The position numbers and the translations under genes are program-made. A DNA stretch of 60,000 bases from Lingula anatina (Eukaryota; Brachiopoda; Lingulata; Lingulida; Lingulidae). The stretch lies in assembly GCF_001039355.2 (NCBI RefSeq), contig NW_019776035.1:335805-395804 (forward strand), read 5' to 3'. The notes below the pieces were generated by a model. That model searched no databases. It had not been told where the DNA came from and was given only the letters and a program-made list of their open reading frames with translations. Numbering within the stretch: the first letter of the stretch is position 1; every line of letters starts with the position of its first letter. Positions 1 to 10,600 of this stretch are shown one piece after another.

Positions 1-716
1 TGTTGAGCAAAAATAAATATGTTAACAGTGTGCTCCCTTTTGGTAACAAAACCAACGATTGTTCAGTTAACATAAACATGAAATATACTAAAAATGTGAC
101 AGAAAATGTGCTTTGTAATGGAGTCACTTTCAGTACTTTGAAACTAGGTGTTTGACTGTTATAATTTTCCCCCTCGATTGTAAGGAATGTACCATGTAGG
201 TTGTATCTGGACTTATATAAAGAGAAAACCTAGTCCAAAGACCATTCCTTAGTGTACACAGTAACATGTAAACTCCTACCGAGCTACTCTGAATAAGATG
301 TCCGGCCTAGATCCCTAAGTTTAAGTGCTCTAGTTAATGACATCTTTCCTTGACACAAAATGCATATATATCAGTGGGACTAGAATTCAAGGTGTTAAGC
401 TGTGAGAATGTTTAACGTTCGTAGTTTAACCATTTCCGAACTGAATCGATTCCTAGTGAAATTAATGAAGGACTGGCAAATAAATGTAACAGCATTTCAG
501 AATATAGATCAGTTACGTCTGATCTTTATTTAAGGATGGGACAAAAACTTATCAATTCCCATAAACTTGAAATCAACCATCTTCACATTGGATAGACAGC
601 AAGATTAGTGAAAAGATGTCTTTGACGTGATAAAATATTATAATATTAATAGTGGAAGAAATTTTATTAACAAAATGTGGCACAGTAAAGCTGAGCTTTG
701 GGGTGCTGAGGCTAAA
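1..716. other. Non-coding left flank
   Basis: AT-rich sequence with no frame that looks like a conserved protein. The two overlapping frames near 627-875 lie on opposite strands and have no recognisable motif. The right part may belong to the distal 3' region of the SOCS6-like gene, whose poly(A) signal candidates lie at 663-668 and 717-722 on the minus strand. Confidence 0.5.
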
Positions 717-722
717 TTTATT
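717..722 (-). terminator. Candidate poly(A) signal of the SOCS6-like gene
   Basis: TTTATT on the plus strand reads AATAAA on the minus strand, about 700 nt downstream of the SOCS6-like stop codon. A second copy is at 663-668. No canonical hexamer was seen closer to the stop. This is a motif match only. Confidence 0.35.
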
Positions 723-1425
723 GTGATTTTTGATGCAAAACCCCCAAACCTCTGTTCAGGTAGGATGCAGTCAATAACTGAGAGAAGGTCCCCATATGCA
801 GAATACCCTAACATGTGTCCTTTTTTACCAATTCTTATAAAAACTGATTCAAGATTGAAAAACAATTTAAGTTAACATTCATGCAATCTTATTAGTTTTT
901 CTGTCTCTAACTTTGCTGCTGGTTAAATTTTAAGGTGCTAATTTATAAATAAAATTTTTAGCAAATGCCAACAACATTCCTGATTGGCTCTCAATTTTAA
1001 AAAAAATCTGGTATTAAAATTTGATTAAATCTAAATAAAATGCTGATGCGAAAATTAGCCCAAAGTATTAACCCATTTTATCATAAGAAAATTCCATCAG
1101 CAGTATGTTGACTTTTGCAGCATAAATTTTTCTGCAATTGGCATTCTTTGTTATTGTGAACAGAAAAAAAAAAAATCTGAATCAATTATATTTACCTATA
1201 AATGGTAACAACGTGATAGCACTACCTATACTTATGCTAATGCAGCTTGCATATATAAAATTATTCACCCAAATGCACTTTCTTCAGCTAAAAATCTTTT
1301 CAAAAATCAATTTTCCAATATGAAAAATTATCGTTGATCTGATTTTTGAAAAACAGTAACAAGGCTGAAAAAAAAAGAGAAGAAAGACTAGCTTGAACAA
1401 ATAAAATCCCCACTGTCAATACCAT

Positions 1426-2787
1426 TCAGTACTGTTTTTCTTCCAACCACTCCTTAATTTTGTTTGGAAGAGGTAGTTTTTGAATGTGATCAAATCTCGT
1501 GGCCTGTCTGATGACAAAACGGCACAGGTACTGCAGAGATCGCACTTGTGTGAATCGAGATATCGGCCTGGCAAGACGAACTGGAAAAGATGGAGAACCT
1601 GGATTTCTTGAGCGAGAGTAGCAAAAAATTCCAGTCTGTGAATCATTCATGGAATTTTCAATCAGTTCCACAATGGAGTTGTATCCTTCAGATTCGGGCT
1701 GAGCATAGAAACTGAAAACTCCATTGCAATGCTCAATCCGCGTGTGCAATGTCCTTCCATACGATCTGAAGCTCAAACTCAACAAGTAACGATCGTCAGA
1801 GCTGTCCCGCACCAAGAAAGCACCATCTGGTTGGTCGGCCAGTTTTTCCTCTGCCTCTTGGCGCGTGATAGGGCCCCAGTACCAGCCATATCGAGACAGA
1901 CGAAACAGTTCTCGCGTTAAACTCCACTGGTCTGTCAGGCTCTGTACCTGATCATATACAGGATCTACTGGGGACACCAAGTCTCCATAGGCATCAGGAG
2001 TGTGACCAGCCTCCTTCCTTCGAACTGGAGATTGTATTGCTGTATTACTAGCACCACTACTCTGGGGGGCATGAAAAACACCATCTGAATACAAGTCACT
2101 CTGACTATTGCACTTCCCAATGACTGCCTCCCTGTCTGTAGCACTACATACTTTTACTACACTATTATTAGTTGCAGGTTCTGTCTGAATGTCTGTTTCT
2201 ACTGTGTCAGTTTCAGACTGTACAAGTGTTCTATCACAAGGTCTTGCCCCTTGTTTTGTTTCCTCGTTGATACGGGCAGTGGGAGATCGACTGAAACTTT
2301 CCTCGGGCACTGTTGCTGTGGCTGGGGGACTACTCACTTTAGATTGCAGCGACGACCGCGGGGCAGGTACAGGGGGATCACCGTACCTCGGGTCATTGCT
2401 AAATGGTGAAATGTCTGAAACTGCCCTTCTCGTGCGGTTGGCCCCTTCTAGGGTGTGTTCATATCTAGTCGACGGTGAACTACTGTCACTTTGTCTACGA
2501 GACAACCTCTTCTTTAACGCTTTAAAGAAACTCTTTTTGTCCTTGCGTTTGGGGAGGGGGACATCAACTTCATTGTTCCCACGAGGTGTATTTTCATTAC
2601 TCGTGTTATTTGATTCCACTGGCACTGACTCATCCCTCCCCGTCTGGCACCTTGGCGAGCAGGGGGCAGAGCGGACATTGGGGGGTTCTCTCCGTTCAGA
2701 CGCAGTATTCGTCGCGATCGGCGCTAGGATATCTGTCGGAGACCTGTCCGTGGAATTCTTTGAGCTTCTAAAGCTTATCCTCTTCAT
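1426..2787 (-). CDS. SOCS6: Suppressor of cytokine signalling 6/7-like protein (SH2 + SOCS box)
   Basis: An uninterrupted 453-residue frame. Residues 1-290 are low-complexity, rich in Ser, Pro and Thr, with a basic patch (about 80-98) and a proline-rich PPVPAPR stretch (138-144). The SH2 domain spans about 302-397. It opens with WYWGPITR and has the phosphotyrosine-binding arginine in FLVRDSS (R327) and the [10 protein letters not shown] strand. The SOCS box follows (about 408-453), with a BC box ([12 protein letters not shown], 417-428) for Elongin B/C and an LPLP Cul5-type box (438-441). The SH2 and SOCS box match the SOCS6/SOCS7 branch closely. Family members bring phosphotyrosine proteins, such as receptor kinases and insulin-pathway adaptors, to a Cullin-5 ubiquitin ligase. 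An intronless coding region matches vertebrate SOCS6 better than SOCS7. The start is the first in-frame Met. It is divergent from GPATCH1. SOCS7 remains possible because invertebrates often have one co-orthologue. Confidence 0.93.
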   Translation of the reverse strand: MKRISFRSSKNSTDRSPTDILAPIATNTASERREPPNVRSAPCSPRCQTGRDESVPVESNNTSNENTPRGNNEVDVPLPKRKDKKSFFKALKKRLSRRQSDSSSPSTRYEHTLEGANRTRRAVSDISPFSNDPRYGDPPVPAPRSSLQSKVSSPPATATVPEESFSRSPTARINEETKQGARPCDRTLVQSETDTVETDIQTEPATNNSVVKVCSATDREAVIGKCNSQSDLYSDGVFHAPQSSGASNTAIQSPVRRKEAGHTPDAYGDLVSPVDPVYDQVQSLTDQWSLTRELFRLSRYGWYWGPITRQEAEEKLADQPDGAFLVRDSSDDRYLLSLSFRSYGRTLHTRIEHCNGVFSFYAQPESEGYNSIVELIENSMNDSQTGIFCYSRSRNPGSPSFPVRLARPISRFTQVRSLQYLCRFVIRQATRFDHIQKLPLPNKIKEWLEEKQY

Positions 2788-2792
2788 CTCAT
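2784..2792 (-). promoter_or_regulatory. Minimal upstream ORF overlapping the SOCS6-like start
   Basis: On the minus strand ATG-AGA-TGA (2792 to 2784) ends in a stop codon that overlaps the SOCS6-like start in an ATGA arrangement. If it is transcribed in the 5' UTR, ribosomes would terminate over the main start and might reinitiate or scan past. Seen in sequence; the function is inferred. Confidence 0.4.
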
Positions 2793-3134
2793 GTCTGTGT
2801 TATTAAGGAAACCATCGGCAAAGGTCCCAAAACCACCTATCACTTTGTTTTCCTCGAAAGATGCTCTTGCGCACTTTGCTACTTCCGTGTTCGGCATGAA
2901 ATGGTTAGGTTCTACGTGATTGGTTGACTTAACTGGGTCATACGTGATTCAGGTCTCCACAAATAAACCAAACTGATTTAACCTATTTATCTCTCCTTTG
3001 CAAATATTACGCTTTTCAAAATTGGAAAAACGCATTCTGTAGTACGTTGAATTCAACATGTTTAAAGAACATTTTGTCACATTTTGGCTACACGCTGAAA
3101 TGAGCACCTGCATCCGACCTACTTTTTAAGAAAC
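2788..3134. promoter_or_regulatory. Putative bidirectional promoter between the SOCS6-like gene and GPATCH1
   Basis: This 347-bp interval separates the two divergent start codons. It contains an ETS-like ACTTCCG (2881-2887), an inverted CCAAT box (ATTGG, 2919-2923) and two ACGTGAT motifs (about 2914-2920 and 2942-2948). No TATA box is obvious on either side. ETS plus CCAAT without TATA is typical of housekeeping bidirectional promoters. Transcription start sites cannot be read from the sequence. Confidence 0.55.
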
Positions 3135-3944
3135 ATGGCAGACAGTGATAGCGATGAGGATACGTTTGTTACGATCGGAACGCCTTTGGAGCCCCTTGTG
3201 GAAGGTATGTTTTGGTACCGAAATTAAAAATCAGTTTTATACTTCGTGGTGAGACTTACAAACATTCAGAGCAGTTAAGTTATTTTTGATTAGATTGATA
3301 TAATTTAATTCATTGTTAAAATGTGTAAATATCGTGTTCTTAACACTGAAAAGAATGTGTGAGGTTGGGNNNNNNNNNNNNNNNNNNNNNNNNNNNNNNN
3401 NNNNNNNNNNNNNNNNNNNNNNNNNNNNNNNNNNNNNNNNNNNNNNNNNNNNNNNNNNNNNNNNNNNNNNNNNNNNNNNNNNNNNNNNNNNNNNNNNNNN
3501 NNNNNNNNNNNNNNNNNNNNNNNNNNNNNNNNNNNNNNNNNNNNNNNNNNNNNNNNNNNNNNNNNNNNNNNNNNNNNNNNNNNNNGGGGGAGGGGGGGGG
3601 GGCACACCTGGGGCCGTTGCGGTGGATTTTGTTCTTTGGTTTTATAGACCGTTTCCATCGTAATCACTGCGTCATGGAAAGCAACAGTGGTAAGAAAAGA
3701 ACTTGTAACTTTGTGCAAAAGCAACCTTCAAGAATTTTAGGCCAAAGCATTAAATTCGAACTTATTTATTTTATTGAAATTGAATAAAACGATATACTAG
3801 TATATGGGTATGTAATTTTTTTAAAAAAAATACCACTTCTATGAGAGGAAGAGACTTGTTCTAACATTACGTTGCTTGGTAAGTGGAGGTAGGTTTGATC
3901 ACACTGACTGCCTGCAGTTATCAAGTTGGGCACATGCAAAATGT

Positions 3945-4002
<58 letters not shown>

Positions 4003-7000
4003 ATTCCAAAAAGTCAAACATTTGGATGAAAAAGTCTCTTGTGTTTCAGATGCTCCGAGAAAGAAGGCACCTCAGGTCCAAGATGAAACAGTGCGAGATG
4101 AGAAAGGAAGACGCCGTTTCCATGGAGCTTTCACAGGAGGCTTCTCTGCTGGTTACTTCAATACCGTGGGCAGTAAAGAAGGTGAGGTTCAGTGGGATGT
4201 ATGTATTAAGGCAAAAGTTACATTTAATACAACCATGTACTGTAGATATACCACAATGTTTAATGAAAAATGTTCGAGATGGATTGGGGCTGCGTTTTTT
4301 GTCTGCAAGAGCATATATTATATAAGTTTTGACTTTTAAGGATATTATATTATTAAAGAAAATGTTATATTCAGAGAAATTCATAAGGGTTACCGTTTTA
4401 TGCATTGTTGGATGAAGGGGGTTATTTTCTTCTTTGTCCCCTCCCTGACCTTTAATCTAGTTCTATACATTAATAACTTAAAATTTTCACACATCTTACA
4501 TTCATGTATCATATTTTGTCCTTTTTAAAAATTAAGCAGTTTAAGTCATTAACACAGATATATTTACAGACAGGGAGCCAACAAACTTATCAAAACTTTT
4601 ATATTACTGAAAAACTTTTTTAAAATTTAATAAGTAATTATAAATTTTACAGTACTAGTATACATTATACATTACTCATGTACCATATCCATATGTGAGT
4701 ATGATATTTTGAGAGTATGAATGATAAGATTAAGTACTGTTGTATCATTTTGTAGGATGGACACCGTCTTCATTTGTTTCATCAAGAACTAACAAAGCAG
4801 AGACCCAGGGACAAAAACCTGAAGATTATATGGATGCAGAGGTATGTATGGGCATTTAATTATACACCATATTTTTTCAAATTGGATCATAATGTATATA
4901 TGATACTGAAATAAATTACTATTGTGTAAGCATTGAATTGGTTAAAAGAATGCATGTTTAACACTTACTGAAATGTGATAATCTGGTCAGAAGGATTTTT
5001 GTCTTACTAGTTATCAAATGACTTGTGTGATAGTAATTCACTATCTTTGTCTCAAAATTTTTTTAAAGGCTGAAAATTTATACAATCTGATTTGGCAGAA
5101 AAGCATGAACCACGTTAACACAAAAAGACAGTAATGTGATTTATTTGTGAAAAAAATCAGTCTTTTAACTGAACTACTTTAGGACCTTGGGGAATTTGGT
5201 ATAGCGCCTCGCAAGCTGAAGACTGCAGACAACTTCACCTCGGAGCAAGCCCAGAAGAAGCATGCGGCTGAGAGACTGGAACATGCTGGTGTCTTCTTTA
5301 CCCAGCCAGTATTACAGGACCTTATCATACCATCACAGTGAGCATTTTTTTCCATGTTATTAATGTTTCCTCTTGTAATAGTAGCATAATAAAAATTCAC
5401 AATGTAAATCATTTACTTAATTTTAATTAGAATTAAAAATTTGTTTTCTACCTCAGGTCTGACATTTCAGCCCTTTCACTGACAATGTGTAACAATGAAA
5501 AATTTTTTTCAATGTTGAAAATTCATGAAAATAAACGTATAATGTTATGTTACTTTACATTACTGTGTTTTATTATCATTCTATCAAGACTATAATAACA
5601 TTATAGCATTATAATAATATGAAACAGATGGCTGAAGGGCCATTCTGAAATATTTCCCAAGGCAGCAAAAGCTATTTACCTTGTAAAAAGATTAATCTTT
5701 TCATACCTCACATTTAAGAAAGAAAAAGAATTAATCATTGTGAATTCCTTGTCCTGTCCAGGTTACCCATGGGTGTGCGCCTGCTGAGGAAGATGGGATG
5801 GAAGGAAGGGCAAGGTGTGGGCCCCAGGGTGAAGAGAAAAGCCAAAAAACAGGCCACAGGTGTGTTTGTTAAAGTAGTACTTTTTTCATTAGGATTTTTT
5901 CAAAACTTAAGTACATGAGTCATTTGTGATGAAGTAATATTAAGAGTCATGACAATTTTCTCAGTGCGTCTTTTTATAAATTTGTTTGATGGAAAATGTG
6001 CAGGTTTATGTGTCCTCTTTCAGCTTTCAGGAAATGTTAATTAATTTGGATTTCAAGGCCTTTTCAGTGTTTGAATTCTTTCTTAATTGACCAAGAGATA
6101 TGCAATAAAAACTGTTGTTCTGTGTTTTTCGTAATTCTTAGCACAAGAAGGCAAAGTATATGGCTGCTCTCTGCCTCCAGATCAGAATTCTGATGTAAGT
6201 GTATAAGCTTATTAAATTTACAACTTTATGGATTTTTTCAATTTTTAGCTTTGGCCAGTCCAATTAGAATAGCTTTTTATGTAAAATTCTTGATAATATG
6301 AAATGATGTGTTTGGATTTTTGATGAAATGTATAATGATAGACACATCTTCTGTCAGTGTCTATCAGCAACTGGAACAATTTGAATACCTTTAAAGGTTC
6401 AATTTCATCAACTGGGAAAACTAACTTCTTTATAATTCCAGGATTCTGACTATGATGAATATGCAGCTGGGTTGACCTTTGCCCCAAAAGATGTCACCCC
6501 AATCAGTTTTGAAGCCAAAGATAACCAGCATGGTCTGGGGTACAGTGGTCTCAATCCAAAAGCTGCTTTACACTCTGGCCATATCAACTTGTTTGAGCCC
6601 TCTCCCATAGGTGGCAGCACTGTATCTGGTAGCAAGAGGGGCATCCGAGGAAAGGTTAGTAATGGAGTAGATACATTCAGGCATGCTACAGACATGATAA
6701 TAACTGCGGGTTCAAGTATCTGCAGAAATCAAGAGATCATGGACCCTTCCAGTATTTTGCAGGCCCAGATACTTTTTCAAAATGTAATTTTTACAAATTC
6801 ATGAAATTTCTACCCCATGTAGGCATTGTACTTTCCTTTGCCAAAAATTAGTGGCAATAACTATAGGTCAGTTCTGATCACTGAAAAAGTATGTACGAAT
6901 CAGTGGTGAGTTGGAAATAATTATTGACCCGTTAATGATCCTATTTCATTTATACTGGTGACCTGACATGACTTTAGTTTACTACCCAGACAGCCTCAGT

Positions 7001-7607
7001 AATCTGGCCCACGTCTGGCCCAGATCTGGCAACGTCTGGCAATATCTGGGCCAGATTTTGCCAGACACTTGCCAGATCAGGGCCAAGTCTGGCAAAGTCT
7101 GGCATTTATGCCACATTTTGCCAGACACTTGCCAGATCTGGGCCAAGTCTGGCAAAGTCTGGCATTTATGCCACATTTTGCCAGATGCTGCCCAGACTTG
7201 GGCCAGATATGGTACTTTCATTTTCAATTTTTATTNGTCTGGGTATTATATTGGAAGCTGGCAACTTTTGCCCAGAGTGATGCCAATTGGACATTTATTT
7301 CTAATTCTAATTATTTATTTTAATGCCATGAAATTATTACAGGCATTTGGAGTGGGTGCTTTAGAAGACGATGATGAAGATATATATGGTATGGATTCCA
7401 TGGCAAACTATGATAGAGAACTAACAGCTGAATCAGACCACAATTTTGGATGGACTGCACCAAAACGTACATCTAGGTTTTCGGAAGGTAGCCTTTGTCT
7501 TCTATTTAGTTATTTGCCAAGTTTGTTAATTGTGTGTGATTAGATATCAGCATATTATGTTTAATGTGTAAAACCCAGACATACCTGAAGTTATGATAAA
7601 TGCAGAA

Positions 7608-7664
<57 letters not shown>

Positions 7665-10600
7665 GTGTATGTGTACAAACGCTTGTACACATCCATGTTG
7701 TTTATGCTTTGAAGGTTTTTGCTGAATTATAAAGATTTTATTTTATTTTATTTATATTTTATATATATTTTATTTTATTTTATTTTTATTTGAATTATAA
7801 AGATTTTATTTTATTTTAGTTAACTTTTTAATTACACAATATGTACCTCAGGTCCGCCCGCTGCAATAACAGAGGGTCCCAGTCATGTGACCAGAATATT
7901 GGAGGGTTTCACAATAGCCTCCAAACCTCTTCAACCAAAAAAATGCTTTCCACCTCCCCACATTCCCAGGGGTTATAAACCCTTCCATACGTTCCTGAAA
8001 CCCAAGGAATCGTCATCTGCTAGTTCCTCAGGAAAATCTTTAGATGCTGGTGCCAGGGGAGCAATTTTAGGAGAAACGCCTGTGATAGGTATGTATAATC
8101 AGATTTAAAGGGGAATGTGAAATTTTATGATGAAAGAGCAATGGTATACCACAAAATAAATCTCTGGTAGTGGTACAACTCATCTCTCTTTGTGTGTGTG
8201 TGTTTGTGTGTGCATGCTTCTTTTTTTACCAGAGAAAAAAACAAGGTTTTCATTATTTACAAAGATTTGTAAGAAACTTGAATTAGCCAAAGTAAATTAT
8301 CCTCAAATTTTTTTAAACTAAACATGTTAAGATAAACCTGTTTGATCATGGAACACCTGTCTTTCCCTTCAGGATCAGTGTTTGAACTGGTCAACTCAGA
8401 AGGGAAAGCTAAACTGGAAGCTGCCAAGATAAGTTCAACAACTTCATCAGCTTCCTCAACATCATCAGTAACAACATCTTCAGCCTGGTCATCTGCAACA
8501 TCGTGGGAAAAGGTTCAGGGGCCATTTGAAGCTAAACAGCCACTGCTTAAGACACCACTGTTTCAGGGAAACACAAGTTCTTTTAAACCCTTTGTGAAAG
8601 ACCCAGCAAAGCAGGAGAGATATGAGAAGTATTTGGAGCTGAAGAAGCAAGGTGCAGTAGGTGAGGCAATTTTTACCTGCACAGATTTACTTTGTCACAC
8701 CAAACACATGGACACACCTTACATACTGAACATATTGTCTCACTCAAGAAAATTTAATAGAAAACATATGCAATTAAATACTTACACTTGAAGGGCAATT
8801 CAACCTTTTTTGTCACACCTAACACACATTCATCTTAAACACACTGCCACACATTTAAAAAATGATACACAAAAACAAAATGTATACATATAAAGGCTTA
8901 CACTTGAATAGCAGTTAAATCTCTTCCTGACTATAATTCCAGACTGCTATAAAACTGTGGCTCTGCCTCACATGACGGAATGGGATATGGAGAGAGAGGA
9001 GGAGGAATTCAAGAGGGCAGCACAGCTGTTCAAACCCCTAAGCAGTCTCATGGCCTCCAGGTTTACGCGGGCCAAATTTGAAGACCACCATGACGAGGTT
9101 GAGGTGCCCCCTGATGACAGCGTGAGTTTCTTTTTCCTCTGTCAACAAAGGAGATCATTGTTTACATCCTGCATGTTTGCAGATTTGAAAAATCAGAAAG
9201 TTCCTCACTCATTTTTATGTGATTTTCAGGATAGTCAGTTATTCAGGAGAGGTGATTATATCATGAAGATCTTATGATTTTTAAGTTGTAAAGCCCAAAT
9301 CAATTTTCTTAAATATTAATGTGTTTTTATATTTAATATTTAACTAAAGAAGATTTTATTCCATATTTTTTATATACCTTTACAGTTGTGATTTCAGTCT
9401 CTGATATTCCTTTCTGCTAGGTACGATCAAGCTGGTAAAGTCACAACTAGCATAATCCCACCTAACACATTTAACTCAGTTTTATTTGTAGATTCCAGTC
9501 ATTGACCAGGCAGAAGCACCCACAAGTCAGCTATATGACACAATTCATCTTTTTTTTTAAACAAAAAATATTTGTCAAACTGTCAGAGCTCTTATCCATT
9601 TCATATATATACCTATACCTGGTACGTCCATAGAATATCTTTTACATGATGACTGTTTCATGCAGCCATTTTCTCTTAGTACTCTAAGGTCAGTTTGTAT
9701 TGCAGACACCGGTCAGCGACCAGGCCAAAGCTGCCCAGATGAAGATGTTTGGAAAACTGACCAGGGAGAGGTTTGAGTGGCACCCAGATAGACTGCTGTG
9801 TCGGAGGTTTAATGTACCTGATCCATACCCTGGGTGAGTGTGATTGTTTCCCATTAATTATAGAGGTTATTTAGCCCTTTGTTGATGCGCTAAACAAATA
9901 TGAATGAATTAGATGTTTTGAGTACTTGAAATATATAAGAAAATCCATTCAGCTTAGCCTTTGTGAAGTGTCTTTACGATTTTAATTTAAAAGTAACTAT
10001 GCTTTTTAGAAAGAATGCAGTAATATTTAATTTGCCTCATTAAAATGATTATACACTTTTATAATTAAATACCTTTTTTACTTTAAATTTTTCAATTTAC
10101 AGGTCCACTATTGTTGGAGTTCCAACTGTCAAAAAGGACAAGTTTTCTTTGTACAACTTCTTAAGTGTTCCAGTGGAGAAGAGAGCACCCAGTCCTCCTA
10201 AAGCCCTCACTGCTGCAGGTAGAGATAAAATGGAATTAATAATTCATGGGGAAACGGGGTTCTTTTTATTAGATTTATGTCTAAATATATAATAAGGAAT
10301 GTCTCATGAATTTGTGGCATTTTTTCCATTTACACCAAACAGTGTTTCTAACTAAAAGTCAGACATATTGCTTGGTGGTTTTTTAATTATGTAGGTCAGA
10401 TAGGGTAAAGATTATCAAGTCATTTTGAGAATTGTTAAAATATGAGGATTTTTGTTGTTTTATTTTCAAATATAGTATCCTTTTATTTAATTAATTATAT
10501 ACTACTTTGAATCTTGATGTAATAATGAATGAATCAGACAGTTTTAGCATTATTGAAATTAAGAAATGCATACACTTTAACCCTTGAAGTTGACTATGCA

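Noticed and set aside
2189-2806. 205-codon plus-strand frame antisense to the SOCS6-like gene
   Set aside because: It is a shadow of the SOCS6 coding strand. It has no motif, and the opposite strand matches SH2 and SOCS-box families clearly.
3237-3787. Several frames spanning the N gap near 3.4-3.6 kb
   Set aside because: Most of each frame is unknown bases plus a G run. They lie within GPATCH1 intron 1.
3766-4339. Frames made of CV or HT repeats around the GT microsatellite
   Set aside because: They are products of the dinucleotide repeat. Only the exon 2 part of the plus strand is real coding sequence.
6968-7543. 191-codon plus-strand frame across the 60-bp repeat
   Set aside because: The repeat period is a multiple of three, so frames stay open by chance. 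GPATCH1 exons 7 and 8 splice over the repeat in phase, and only 7343-7487 is coding.
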